Source: Akkermansiaceae bacterium (GTDB lineage: Bacteria; Verrucomicrobiota; Verrucomicrobiia; Verrucomicrobiales; Akkermansiaceae). Taken from it: a DNA stretch of 64,000 bases. Positions 17,051 through 26,100 of the stretch are shown here, in pieces. The first letter of the stretch is position 1. The number at the start of each line of letters is the position of its first letter. A program made the position numbers and the translations under genes. The notes under the pieces are model-generated. The model was not told the origin of the DNA. It saw only the letters and a program-made list of their open reading frames with translations, and did not search any database. The stretch is taken from NCBI GenBank assembly GCA_019634595.1, contig JAHCBC010000002.1, positions 124,001 through 188,000 on the forward strand. The letters are read 5' to 3'.

Positions 17051-19042
17051 TCAGTCGAAGCGGTTCCGCAGCAACCGCAGGGCATTGAGGATGACCAGCA
17101 GCGTCGCCCCCGTATCGGCCAGGATGGCCAGCCACAGCCCGGTCATGTCGAGGAAGGCGAGGATGAGGAAGACCGCCTTGATCCCCAGGGCGAAGGCGAT
17201 GTTGAAATGAATGACCTTCAGCGTGCGGCGGCCGAGCAGGACCGCATCCGCCACACGGTTGAGGTCGTCTTTCATCAGCGTGATGTCGGAGGTCTCGATG
17301 GCGGTGTCGCTGCCGATGCCTCCCATGGCGATGCCCACGGAGGCGATGGCGAGGGCGGGCGCGTCATTCACCCCGTCGCCGATCATGCCGGCGTGGCCGT
17401 GGGTGGCCACCAGTTCGCGGATCTTCACCACTTTGTCTTCCGGCATCAGGTCGCCATAGGCACGGTCGATGCCCGCCTCCGCCGCGATGGCGTCCGCCGT
17501 CCGCTGGTTGTCCCCGCTCAGCATCACGACCTCCGCGACACCGGCGCGGTGCAGCCGCCTCACGGCGTCGGCCGCTTCCGGCCTCACCTGGTCCGCGATG
17601 GCGATGATGCCGAGCAACTCTCCGGCGCATCCTCCGTGCGGGGCATGGCCGATGACCGCCAGCGAGCGTCCCTTTGCCTCGATCCCCGCGAGTTGTTCCT
17701 CCACCTCCGGACCGCAGAGGCCGGTTTCGTGGGTGAGCCTGTGGTTGCCGATGAAATGGGGATGCCCGCCGATGCTGGCGGTCGCGCCCCGGCCGGTGAC
17801 GGACTGGTAGTCGCCGGCAGCCTCGAAGGACAGGTTCCGCTCCCGGGCCGCCGCCACCACCGCCATGGCGAGCGGGTGGGAGGAGTGGGTGTCGATCGCC
17901 GCGGCGCGCCGCAGGACTTCATCGGCGGGGAGGCCGGAAAGCGGGATCACCTCCACGACCTCCGGCCTGCCCCGGGTGATGGTGCCGGTCTTGTCCACCG
18001 CCAGCGCCCGCAGCTTGCCGACGGTTTCCAGATGCAGTCCGCCCTTTACCAGCACACCGCGCCGCGCCAGCGCGGTGATGCCGGAAACGATGCTGACGGG
18101 AGTGGCGATGACCAGCGCGCAGGGGCAGGCGATGACCAGCAGCACCAGCGAGCGGTAGATCCACGGGCCGAACGGCTGGCCGGAGACAAGGGGCGGCACC
18201 AGCGCGACCAGCACCGCCATCACGAAAACCAGCGGGGTGTAGATGGCCGCGAAACGGTCCACGAACCGCTGGGTCGGCGGGCGTTCCTCCTCCGCCTCAC
18301 CCACCAGCCTGATGATGCGGGAAAGGGTCGAGTCGGATGCGGTCCTGGTGACTTTCACCACCAGCGAGCCTTCGCCATTCACGGTGCCTGCGAAGACCGG
18401 GTCACCCGGAGCCTTGTCCACCGGCACGGACTCCCCGGTGATGGGTGCCTGGTTGATGGAGGAACGGCCGGAAAGGATCTCACCATCCAGAGGGACCCTC
18501 TGGCCGTTCCGGATGAGGATCTCGGTTCCCGCAGCCACATCGGTGACGGGTGTTTCGGATTCCGTGCCATCGGGGTTCCTCACCACCGCCGTTTCCGGGG
18601 AGAGATCGAGCAACGAGTTCACGGACCGCCTTGCCCGGTCCGCCGCCCATGACTCCAGCAGTTCCGAGAGCGAGAAAAGGAACACCACGCTGGCTCCCTC
18701 CAGCCGTTCGCCGAGAATCCACGCCCCCGCGACGGCTGCGGTCATCAGCACATTGATGTCCAGTCTCAGCCTGAGCAGGGACTTCACGGCGAGTGGCACC
18801 ACCAGGATGCCTCCGGCCACCGTAGCGATCCCGTAAAGGATGGCCGTCACCAGTGGCGGCGGACCGAACGCCCAGTCCACCACCATGCCAGCGCCGATCA
18901 GCAGGCCGGACAGGATCACCAGCCAGAGGGCCATGGCATTTGACTCCGGGTGTTCATGCCCATGTGTGGCACCGCCGCCTTCATGGTGGTCATGTCCGTG
19001 GTCGTGATGTTTTTCGTCGGGAGTGTGGCAATGGCAGGACAT
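17051..19042 (-). CDS. Heavy-metal translocating P1B-type ATPase (Zn/Cd/Pb type)
   Basis: A 663-residue P-type ATPase: His-rich N-terminus (MSCHCHTPDEKHHDHGHDHH) in place of a CXXC metal-binding domain, actuator TGES (202-205), CPC metal site (306-308), phosphorylation motif DKTGT (350-354), an HP motif in SSHPLAMA and hinge GDGVNDAP. The final helix region has DMTGLWLAILADTGATLLV, whose Asp is typical of the Zn/Cd group (P1B-2, ZntA/CadA). It exports divalent metal from the cytoplasm. It is a separate transcription unit just upstream of the csoR promoter. Confidence 0.93.
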   Translation of the reverse strand: MSCHCHTPDEKHHDHGHDHHEGGGATHGHEHPESNAMALWLVILSGLLIGAGMVVDWAFGPPPLVTAILYGIATVAGGILVVPLAVKSLLRLRLDINVLMTAAVAGAWILGERLEGASVVFLFSLSELLESWAADRARRSVNSLLDLSPETAVVRNPDGTESETPVTDVAAGTEILIRNGQRVPLDGEILSGRSSINQAPITGESVPVDKAPGDPVFAGTVNGEGSLVVKVTRTASDSTLSRIIRLVGEAEEERPPTQRFVDRFAAIYTPLVFVMAVLVALVPPLVSGQPFGPWIYRSLVLLVIACPCALVIATPVSIVSGITALARRGVLVKGGLHLETVGKLRALAVDKTGTITRGRPEVVEVIPLSGLPADEVLRRAAAIDTHSSHPLAMAVVAAARERNLSFEAAGDYQSVTGRGATASIGGHPHFIGNHRLTHETGLCGPEVEEQLAGIEAKGRSLAVIGHAPHGGCAGELLGIIAIADQVRPEAADAVRRLHRAGVAEVVMLSGDNQRTADAIAAEAGIDRAYGDLMPEDKVVKIRELVATHGHAGMIGDGVNDAPALAIASVGIAMGGIGSDTAIETSDITLMKDDLNRVADAVLLGRRTLKVIHFNIAFALGIKAVFLILAFLDMTGLWLAILADTGATLLVILNALRLLRNRFD

Positions 19043-19109
19043 GGCTTGTGGATGGACGGTTGGGAAAAGGGCGGAAATGGATGCGCAACGGAGCGTTCAT
19101 CTCGGACAA

Positions 19110-19263
19110 AGCGCCGTTAGCCGATTCCGCCGGTTTGTGGAATGATCTGAATCACGCGGGACGGCTGTCGCAGGCTCCCCGCAACATATACTCACTGGTG
19201 CTATGGGTTGCGCCTGTGATTCAAACCAGGCCTGAAGTGGCGGGATCCGCTTCAGGCCTTTTT
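19110..19263 (+). ncRNA. Candidate structured small RNA with own terminator
   Basis: No gene is present on the plus strand here, yet a strong plus-strand terminator ends the region. Nested pairing is extensive: GATTCCGCC (19123-19131) with GGCGGGATC (19239-19247), GGTTT (19132-19136) with AAACC (19223-19227), GAATCAC (19149-19155) with GTGATTC (19216-19222), and CGCAAC (19180-19185) with GTTGCG (19207-19212). This makes a long rod with bulges, in outline like 6S RNA, but I recognise no 6S sequence signature. The outer stem and the terminator are mutually exclusive. Identity is unproven. Confidence 0.5.
19229..19263 (+). terminator. Intrinsic terminator of the candidate sRNA
   Basis: GGCCTGAAG (19229-19237) pairs perfectly with CTTCAGGCC (19250-19258) and is followed by five T residues. 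On the minus strand no T tract follows, so its direction is plus. No protein gene ends upstream on that strand. Confidence 0.85.
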
Positions 19264-19290
19264 GTATGGTGGAGGCTGGAAGTTCATCGC

Positions 19291-19497
19291 TGCCGCGTTA
19301 CGGTAGGGTGCCTGGGCATTGCGCCAGCTTATGGAGTGCGGCGGCCCTCCGCCGCTTTGGGGGTGGATGGCACCTGCCGGACGATGTGGGGAAAATCACC
19401 ACGCCCCAACTTGCGGATGGCATCTTCACTTCAGGGAAAATCCCGCCCGCGACTGATGGCGGCAGAAGACTGCCGCACTCCATGACGCTGCCGCGCC
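19291..19497. repeat. BIME-like composite repeat, copy 1 of 3
   Basis: An intergenic element of about 205 bp bounded by two facing REP-like hairpins (ATGGAGTGCGGC and GCCGCACTCCAT) with a conserved linker that includes GGACGATGTGGGGAAAATCA and a ACTTGCGGATGGCATCTTC-like segment. Copies in the opposite orientation are at 34600-34812 and 54431-54636. Short open frames inside are by-products of the repeat. It lies between the candidate sRNA and the last gene of the RND operon. Confidence 0.85.
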
Positions 19498-19530
19498 TAT
19501 GGAATGCCACAGCCACTTTCCGTCTCCCGC

Positions 19531-19986
19531 TCAATGCAGGTGCAGCGTCAGACGCTCGGTCACGGTTTTCGCGTCAGGAGCAACCTTGATCTGCAGGACG
19601 ATGTCCACGTGCTCGCCTTCCGGGATTTCCTTGTCGGAAATGAGGGCGTTCGCGTTTTCACCCTCACCTTTGGCAAAGGTCAGACGCGTGGGGTTGGCGC
19701 GGTCGCCGCTGATGGCGGTGACCACCTGCTTGTCCGGCGCGACGACCTTGTTGTCGTCATCGACGAAGACGATCTTCGCCTTGCGGTCCTTGGTGATGAC
19801 CAGCTCCGCGTGCGGCTCCACGGAGTGGATGAGGATGCCGCCGTTCGGGCCTTTCTTGTTCTTGTCCTCATCTCCGTCGTGGTCGGCGTGGTCGTGCTTG
19901 TGTTCCTTTTCAGCGGCGGTCACATGGGGGACGGCGGCCAGTGCGGTGAGGGCGATCAGTGCGGTGATGATGTTGTTGGTTTTCAT
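19531..19986 (-). CDS. Secreted His-rich metal-associated protein
   Basis: A 151-residue protein with a signal peptide (cleavage near VTA-AEKE) and a His/Asp-rich segment EHKHDHADHDGDEDK right after it. The rest is a small beta-rich domain (GPNGGILIHSVEPHAELVIT...) common in proteins linked to CzcCBA operons. It is the last gene of the RND efflux operon; its ATG overlaps the stop of the pump gene (ATGA). It likely binds metal in the periplasm. It matches no family I can name. Confidence 0.75.
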   Translation of the reverse strand: MKTNNIITALIALTALAAVPHVTAAEKEHKHDHADHDGDEDKNKKGPNGGILIHSVEPHAELVITKDRKAKIVFVDDDNKVVAPDKQVVTAISGDRANPTRLTFAKGEGENANALISDKEIPEGEHVDIVLQIKVAPDAKTVTERLTLHLH

Positions 19987-22900
19987 GCGATGGTTGGTTG
20001 TGGGTTGATGGTTGGTGTTGGATTCGGTGAAGCGTGCGCCGCGATGGCGGCCTGGGATGCCTTCCTGCCCAGCAGGCGGAAGAGGGCGGGCGTGACGGCG
20101 AAGTCGAGCAAGGTGGAGGACACCAGGCCACCGACGATGCAGACGGCGACGGGGTGCAGGATCTCCTTGCCCGGCTCCCCGGCGGCCAGCACCAGCGGGA
20201 TCAGCGCGATGCCTGCGGCGAGCGCGGTCATGGTGACCGGCACCAGCCGTTCCAGCGTCCCGCGCTCGATCATCTTGCGGCTGAAGGTTTCCCCCTCATG
20301 CGTCATCAGGTGCAGGTAGTGGGAGATCATCATGATCCCGTTCCGCGCGGCGATGCCGCACACGGCGATGAAGCCGACCAGCGTGGCGATGCTGATGTTG
20401 CCCACCAGCAGCCACGTCAGCGCCAGGCTGCCCATCAGTGCGAGGGGAAGATTCACCATCACCTGCAGCGCCAGCGCGAGGCTGCGGAAGTAGGAGAACA
20501 GCAGGATGATGATGATGCCGAGCACCCCGGCGAACAGCAGGGCGATCCGCGTGGTGGCCGCCTTCTGCGCCTGGAAGTCGCCCTCGTAGCTGATGAACGT
20601 GCCCGTCGGCAGCTTCACCTGGGCGGTGACCTTTTCCTGGAGCTGCCGCACCAGCTCGCCCGCATCCGGACGAGTCGGCTTGATGGAGACGACGTAGCGC
20701 CGCTGCGTGTTCTCGCGGAAGACGGAGGACGGTCCTTTCGCCTCGCGGATCTCCGCCACCAGCCGCAGCGGGATCGACTTTCCGCCCTGCGTGTCGATGG
20801 GCAGTTCGCGGATGCGTTCCGGATGCTCCCGCCATTCCTCCGGCAGGCGGATGGCCAGGTCGATGATGCGCGGCCCATCACGGAGCTGCGCCACCGCCTC
20901 CCCGCCCATCAGGGTGGAAAGCGTCTCGTTCAGCTCGCCGGGGGTGACGCCGTAGGCCAGCGCGCGCTCCCGGTTCACCTCGATCCGGAGCTGCGGGATG
21001 GGCGCCTGCTGATCCAGCTTCGCGTCCTCCAGTCCGGGGATGGTCTTGGCGATCTTCTGGATCTGCTCGCCGACGTTCTGGTTGGTCTCGAAGTCGGGGC
21101 CGAAGACCTTGATCGCGATGGGTGCGGTCACGCCGCTGAGCAGGTGGCTGATGCGGTGGGACAGCGGGCCGGAAAGCACGCTGAAGGAGCCGGGCACCTG
21201 CCGCACCTTCTGGCGGATGTCCTCCAGGATCTCCTCGCGGGATCGCTCGGAAACGCCGGTCTTGAAATCCACGTCGAACTCCGCGTTGGAGATGGGCACC
21301 ACGTGGTCGCTGCGTTCCGCCCGCCCGATGCGGCGACCGATGTGGTTGATCTCCGGCACCGTGCGGAGCTGCTTTTCGATGGAGGCGGCCAGACGTTCCA
21401 TCTCCATCAGCGAGGTGCCGGGGGCCGCGCCCGTGGTGACGATCACGGTTTCCTCGTTGAAGGCCGGGAGGAAGTCCTTGCCCATCTTCGGATAGAGCGT
21501 GAGGGAAAGCCCCAGCAGGATGACCACGGGAATCAGCACCAGCACCGGCTGGTCCAGGCTGGCCTTCAGCAGGGTGTGCTTCACCAGCCACTTCATGCCA
21601 CGGGTGACGGGACCGTCGTGGTGCTTCGCCTTCTCCTCGTCACCGGGCTTGCGCTTCCGCCAGCCGAGCAGGAACGAACACAGCACCGGAATGGCCGTCA
21701 GCGAAACGATGAACGACGCGATCATGCTGATGATGGTCGCGATGGCGATGGGGCCGAACAGGCGTCCCTCCACCCCGCTCAGGCCGAGCAGCGGCACGAA
21801 CACCAGGATGATGAGGACGGTGGCGTAGAAGATGGAGTTCCTCACCTCGCCGGAGGCGGCGGCGATCACTTCGATCTTCGGCAGCGGATCGGCCAGCACC
21901 GCGTTTTCCTTCAGCCGCCGGAACACATTCTCCACGTCCACGATGGCGTCGTCCACCACCATGCCGATGGCGACCGCCAGCCCGCCCAGCGTCATGCTGT
22001 TCATGCTGAGGCCCATCAGTTGGAACGTGATCAGCGTGACGGCGAAGCTCAGTGGCATCGCCATCAGCGTGATGAACGTCGTGCGGAAGTTCAGCAGGAA
22101 CAGGAACAGGACGACGATGACCATGATCACCGCCTCGAAGAAGGCCTTCACCAGGTTGTCCATCGCGCGGTCGATGAAGTCGCCCTGGCGGAAAAGCACG
22201 GTGGCCTCCACGCCGGGTGGCAGCGTCTTCTGGACTTCCGCGATGGCGGTCTCGATCTGCCCGGTGAGCTTCAGCGTGTCGAAGCCGGGTGCCTTCGTGA
22301 CGCTCATGATGACCCCGGGGTCGCCGTTGACGTGGGCATTGCCACGCATCGGCTCCGTGTCCCAGGCGACGGTGGCGACGTCACCGATGCTGATCGGCTG
22401 GTCCTTCACCGTCTTCACCGGTGTCTTCGCGATGTCACCGAGGTCGGTGGTCATCGCCAGATTGCGGACCATGATTTCCTGGGAGAAGGAACTGAGGAAG
22501 CCGCCGGTGGTGGTGGTGGCGGCCTTCTTCGCCGCGTCCCGCAGTTCGTCCAGCGTCACGCCGTATGCCTGCATCTTCCACAGGTCCGGCTGGATCTGCG
22601 CCTGCTTCACGCCGCCGCCCATGTTGAGCACTTCGGCGATGCCGGGGATCGACTGGATGCGCCGCCGGACGTTCCAGTCCGCGATGGAGCGGACCTCCAT
22701 CGGCTCCACCTTGCCATCCGTGCTGCGGATGCCGACAAGGAGGATCTCCCCCATCAGCGACGCGACCGGCGTGAGGTACGGCTCGGTTCCTTCCGGCAGC
22801 GTCTCGCGGACGGACTGCAACCTTTCCTGCACGAACTGGCGGGCCTGGTAGATGTCGGTCCCCCAGTCGAACTCCGCGAAGACCAGTGACAAGGCGATGT

Positions 22901-23159
22901 CCGACTGCGAGCGCAGCCGGTTCAGCCCGGCGATGCCGGTGAGGGAGCTTTCGATGGGCTGGGTGACCAGCGCCTCGACTTCCTCCGGAGCCAGCCCGGG
23001 AGCCTCGATCAGGATGGTGACCGTGGGCTTGGTCAGGTCCGGCAGCACTTCCAGCGGCAGCTTCGTGGACGAGCGGTATCCCATGACCAGCACCAGGATG
23101 CACAGGCCGATGATGACCGCGCGGTGCCGCAGGGAAAAACGGATCAGTTTTTCGAGCAT
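19983..23159 (-). CDS. Heavy-metal efflux RND permease (CzcA/CusA family)
   Basis: A 1058-residue inner-membrane proton antiporter that moves metal from the periplasm through an adaptor and an outer-membrane channel. Typical RND architecture: N-terminal helix, a large porter loop (ALVTQPIESSLTGIAGLNRLRS), then helices containing GMVVDDAIVDVENVFRRLKE, whose acidic residues carry protons, and a second loop. The HME subtype is indicated by TPVASLMGEI and by the internal HRISHLLSGV. It lies 3 bp after the adaptor gene. Metal specificity (Zn/Co/Cd versus Cu/Ag) is not certain; the His-rich partners favour a divalent cation. Confidence 0.92.
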   Translation of the reverse strand: MLEKLIRFSLRHRAVIIGLCILVLVMGYRSSTKLPLEVLPDLTKPTVTILIEAPGLAPEEVEALVTQPIESSLTGIAGLNRLRSQSDIALSLVFAEFDWGTDIYQARQFVQERLQSVRETLPEGTEPYLTPVASLMGEILLVGIRSTDGKVEPMEVRSIADWNVRRRIQSIPGIAEVLNMGGGVKQAQIQPDLWKMQAYGVTLDELRDAAKKAATTTTGGFLSSFSQEIMVRNLAMTTDLGDIAKTPVKTVKDQPISIGDVATVAWDTEPMRGNAHVNGDPGVIMSVTKAPGFDTLKLTGQIETAIAEVQKTLPPGVEATVLFRQGDFIDRAMDNLVKAFFEAVIMVIVVLFLFLLNFRTTFITLMAMPLSFAVTLITFQLMGLSMNSMTLGGLAVAIGMVVDDAIVDVENVFRRLKENAVLADPLPKIEVIAAASGEVRNSIFYATVLIILVFVPLLGLSGVEGRLFGPIAIATIISMIASFIVSLTAIPVLCSFLLGWRKRKPGDEEKAKHHDGPVTRGMKWLVKHTLLKASLDQPVLVLIPVVILLGLSLTLYPKMGKDFLPAFNEETVIVTTGAAPGTSLMEMERLAASIEKQLRTVPEINHIGRRIGRAERSDHVVPISNAEFDVDFKTGVSERSREEILEDIRQKVRQVPGSFSVLSGPLSHRISHLLSGVTAPIAIKVFGPDFETNQNVGEQIQKIAKTIPGLEDAKLDQQAPIPQLRIEVNRERALAYGVTPGELNETLSTLMGGEAVAQLRDGPRIIDLAIRLPEEWREHPERIRELPIDTQGGKSIPLRLVAEIREAKGPSSVFRENTQRRYVVSIKPTRPDAGELVRQLQEKVTAQVKLPTGTFISYEGDFQAQKAATTRIALLFAGVLGIIIILLFSYFRSLALALQVMVNLPLALMGSLALTWLLVGNISIATLVGFIAVCGIAARNGIMMISHYLHLMTHEGETFSRKMIERGTLERLVPVTMTALAAGIALIPLVLAAGEPGKEILHPVAVCIVGGLVSSTLLDFAVTPALFRLLGRKASQAAIAAHASPNPTPTINPQPTIA

Positions 23160-23162
23160 GGG

Positions 23163-24302
23163 TCAGGCTTCCGTTGATGGGTTCCCGCGGCGGATGAAAA
23201 GGACGGCGACGAGCGCCAGCGCGAGCACCGCGGTGGTGCCCATGAAGATGCGCTCGCGCAGCGGGCTGGCCTCATGGTCGTGGTCATGTCCGTGGTCGTC
23301 GGCGGAGGCATCGCCCTTGTCGCGGGCGGCCTTCTGCTCCGCGCTCATTTCGGACCCGTCTTCGTTGTGTTCGTGGCCGTGGGCGGCATCCAGCGCTTCC
23401 TTCAGCGAGACACCGGAGCCGCTGCCGACGAAGCCCAGCGCATACGATCCGCGCGTGACGACGAGGTCCCCGGGGAACACCCCGGAAAGGATCTCCACCT
23501 GCGTGCCGTTCGTGCGCCCCGTCCTCACCGCGGAGCGGACGAAGGCGTTCGGGATGTTGAAGTCCTTCAGGAACACATGGCGGTTCGACGGGTCGCCTTG
23601 CACCGCCTCCTTCGGGATGGTCAGCACGTTTTCATGGCGCGCGGTGATGATCTCGAACTCCGCGCGCATGCCGGGGCGCAGGCGGTTGTCCGGGTTCTTC
23701 ACCAGGAAGATCGCGTCGATGGTCGCGCGCTCGCGGTCGGCGGTCGTGCCGAAGCGGACGAGCTTCCCCTCCAGCGGCTGGTCGCCCAGCGCGGAGATGC
23801 GGATGATGGCGGTGGTGCCGGGCGGCAGCTTCGACGTCTGGTGCTCCGGCACGCGGGCGATGGCGTGGACGTCCGTCAGGTCGGAGATGTCGAGCAGCTC
23901 CTTTTCCGGCTCCACCGGCTCGCCCAGCCGCACGTGGGACTCCACCACCAGTCCGGAGATGGGGGCCTTCAGCTCGATGGTGGGCGGCGGGTCGCCGGGC
24001 TGGCGGCTCTCCACGCGGGCGATGGTCTGGCCTGCGGTGACCATGTCGCCCTCGCGGGCTTCCAGGCCCACCACGCGGCCAGGGATGCGGCTGCTGAGGA
24101 CGGCGTGCTTTTCCGGGATCTCCTCGATCCGGCCGAGCGCGAAGGTGGTTTCCTCAAAGACGGATTCGGACGCTTCGACGGTTTCGATGCCGAGCGACTG
24201 CACGCCCGTCTCATCGAGCATGACAGGTTTCTCCGCAGCGTGGGCGGCGGTGAGGAAGGAAAGGAGGCTGGCGGTGGCCAGCGTGAGTGATTTGAAATTC
24301 AT
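23163..24302 (-). CDS. RND periplasmic adaptor (CzcB-like) with His-rich C-terminus
   Basis: A 379-residue membrane-fusion protein: signal peptide (MNFKSLTLATASLLSFLTAAHA), barrel-sandwich/lipoyl halves (IPGRVVGLEAREGDMVTAG and IELKAPISGLVVESHVRLG), a beta-barrel (LEGKLVRFGTTADRER) and a membrane-proximal domain. It carries an unusual C-terminal extension with DDHGHDHDHEASP followed by a hydrophobic helix (FMGTTAVLALALVAVLFI), so it appears tethered by its C-terminus. It connects the RND pump to the TolC-type channel encoded upstream. Confidence 0.9.
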   Translation of the reverse strand: MNFKSLTLATASLLSFLTAAHAAEKPVMLDETGVQSLGIETVEASESVFEETTFALGRIEEIPEKHAVLSSRIPGRVVGLEAREGDMVTAGQTIARVESRQPGDPPPTIELKAPISGLVVESHVRLGEPVEPEKELLDISDLTDVHAIARVPEHQTSKLPPGTTAIIRISALGDQPLEGKLVRFGTTADRERATIDAIFLVKNPDNRLRPGMRAEFEIITARHENVLTIPKEAVQGDPSNRHVFLKDFNIPNAFVRSAVRTGRTNGTQVEILSGVFPGDLVVTRGSYALGFVGSGSGVSLKEALDAAHGHEHNEDGSEMSAEQKAARDKGDASADDHGHDHDHEASPLRERIFMGTTAVLALALVAVLFIRRGNPSTEA

Positions 24303-24316
24303 GGAAATGGAGTGGT

Positions 24317-25543
24317 TCAGAAGTTGCCCAGCGCGGCCTGGTGGCGGGCGCGGGCGAGGTGGAAATCACGCAGCGCGTCGAGCCGGGTGGACTCGAGCTG
24401 GAGGCGCTGTGCGCGGGACTTGAGGACGGTCTGGAAGTCAGCCTGGCCATCGCGCCATGCCGCCTCCGTGTCCGTGGCCTGCTTGGTCGCCAGTGGCAGG
24501 AGCTGGCTGTCGATCTCGCGGATCAGCTTCGCCCACTCCGCCATTTCGGAACGTGCGCCGCCCGCCTCATGGCGGATGCTTTCCGCCAGTGCGCGCGTCT
24601 CCAGTTGCTTCCGCCGGTGGGTGACCTCCGCCGCCTCGATGTTGCCTTCGTTCTTGTTCCAGAACGGCAGCGGGATCTTCAGCCGCAGACCGACGACGGC
24701 CTCGTTCTCATAACCCTCCGGGGCGTCCTCCGTGCGTTCGGCGGAGAAAAACGCGCCGCCCTCGAAGTCCTCGCGCCGCTTCGCTTTCTCCAGCCCGATG
24801 GACTGTTCCGCGATGTCCGCCTCCACCTTGGAAAGCTGGAAGTCCGCACGGCGGGACGGGTCCGCTCCGGTGCCCGGCAGGGCGGGGGACGCCAGCGTGC
24901 CGGAAACGACCAGCCCTTCATCCGGGCGGATGCCCAGCAGCGGCTTCAGCTCCGCCAGCGCGGATGCTTCCTTCGCATCGAGCTGCCTCGCCTCCGTGTC
25001 CGCCTGCATGGCCTCCACCCGCGCCTGTCCGGCGTCGAGCAGGGAACCCTCGCCCTTCTCCGCGGCGGTGCGGATGCTTTCCGCCAGCTCCTTCGTCAGG
25101 CCGGACTGCCGGTTGAGCAGGTCTTTCCGCAGGCGGATGGCCAGCACCTCGATCAGCGCGCGGTTCGCGTCGGAGACCAGCTTCTGCTCCACCTGGCGGA
25201 CTTCCAGCTCGGCGGCTTTCAGCTCGGTGACGGAGATGCCTTTCTCGCGGCGCAGCCGGTCGGTGACCGGAAACCTCTGCGAGATGCCGATCTCGACGCC
25301 GCCCTCGCGGAAGTCGCGGCTGTGCTGGAGGGACGTTTCGAGCTGCGGGTTGTCGAGCCGTCCGGCCTGCTTCATGCGGCCGACCGCTTCCGCGATGCGC
25401 AGCCGCGCCGCGGCCAGGTCCGGGTTCTGGGCACGGATCCGTTTCGGGATGGTGTCCGGGGTGACGACGACGGCCGGCGCGGCATGGAGCGCCGGGACCA
25501 TGAGGAGTGAGGCCGCGCACAGCGCGGTGAAATGGGAAAACAT
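24317..25543 (-). CDS. TolC/CzcC-family outer-membrane efflux protein
   Basis: The ATG at 25543 (MFSHFTALCAASLLMVPALHA) gives a signal peptide; a longer frame up to 25651 has none. The 408-residue product has two long helical repeats with the OEP pattern: RIRAQNPDLAAARLRIAEAV at the start, DNPQLETSLQHSRDF, then LRLKIPLPFWNKNEGNIEAA in the middle and QADFQTVLKSRAQRLQLE at the end. It forms the outer-membrane tunnel of the CzcCBA complex and is 14 bp upstream of the adaptor gene. Confidence 0.88.
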   Translation of the reverse strand: MFSHFTALCAASLLMVPALHAAPAVVVTPDTIPKRIRAQNPDLAAARLRIAEAVGRMKQAGRLDNPQLETSLQHSRDFREGGVEIGISQRFPVTDRLRREKGISVTELKAAELEVRQVEQKLVSDANRALIEVLAIRLRKDLLNRQSGLTKELAESIRTAAEKGEGSLLDAGQARVEAMQADTEARQLDAKEASALAELKPLLGIRPDEGLVVSGTLASPALPGTGADPSRRADFQLSKVEADIAEQSIGLEKAKRREDFEGGAFFSAERTEDAPEGYENEAVVGLRLKIPLPFWNKNEGNIEAAEVTHRRKQLETRALAESIRHEAGGARSEMAEWAKLIREIDSQLLPLATKQATDTEAAWRDGQADFQTVLKSRAQRLQLESTRLDALRDFHLARARHQAALGNF

Positions 25544-25671
25544 AGGGGTGTTGTCTGACGGTTGGGCAGGCGGGAACACGGAGGTTCCTGCGGGGGGCAT
25601 CCGGCGGAAATGGCCGGGCCACGGTGGGAGCGGGGCGTGCGGAATGGGCACGCCGCTCCCGGGAGGGATCG

Positions 25672-26025
25672 TCAGATCAACGGTGGCTTGTCCAGCGACT
25701 GGAACGGGCCTTCCGGCGGCCGCTCGCTCTCATGCCGGATCACGCTCCGGGAAAATTCCGGCACCGTCAGCCGGTGGAAAACATCCTGGTCCAGGCCGAG
25801 CGGGAGATGGTGCAGGCAGGTGCCGCAATGATGGTGGTGGTCCGGCGGGCACGTGTCATCGTGCGTGTGCCCGTGATGGTGGTCATGGCCGTGGCCGTCA
25901 TCATGGCCGGAGCAGTCGTGGTGCTCGTGCATGCAGACCGGCTCCTGGCCGTGCGCGGCAAGCACACGCGTCCCCAGCCCGGCAATGAAGCCGATGACCA
26001 GGAACCATGTCAGGAAAGTGCGCAC
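25672..26025 (-). CDS. His/Cys-rich exported protein, first gene of the RND operon
   Basis: Starts with GTG at 26025 (V/M-RTFLTWFLVIGFIAG...). After the signal peptide comes a segment dominated by His, Asp and Cys (HEHHDCSGHDDGHGHDHHHG, then DDTCPPDHHHHCGTCLHH), clearly metal-binding in character. The last ~40 residues are ordinary. No family is recognised; it may sense, buffer or hand over metal to the pump. A TTGGGA / ATAAAT pair 17 bp apart upstream (about 26046-26075) could be its promoter, with low confidence. Confidence 0.72.
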   Translation of the reverse strand: MRTFLTWFLVIGFIAGLGTRVLAAHGQEPVCMHEHHDCSGHDDGHGHDHHHGHTHDDTCPPDHHHHCGTCLHHLPLGLDQDVFHRLTVPEFSRSVIRHESERPPEGPFQSLDKPPLI

Positions 26026-26100
26026 GCTGGATTCCGACGTAACCGTGTTGCGGATTTATTCAAGAAATTTCAGTTATCCCAAGTATCTTGCGATTGCAAC

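Noticed and set aside
19205..19235. tRNA-like T-arm (GATTCAAACC)
   Set aside because: The stem is only 4 bp with a 9-10-nt loop, and no anticodon or acceptor stem can be placed.
18853..19485. 210-codon plus-strand frame over the ATPase start, candidate sRNA and BIME copy
   Set aside because: It crosses a strong terminator and a dispersed repeat and has no recognisable domain.
20034..22889. 951-codon open frame on the plus strand
   Set aside because: Antisense to the RND pump gene, rich in His/Asp/Arg/Gly without any motif; it arises from codon bias of the true gene.
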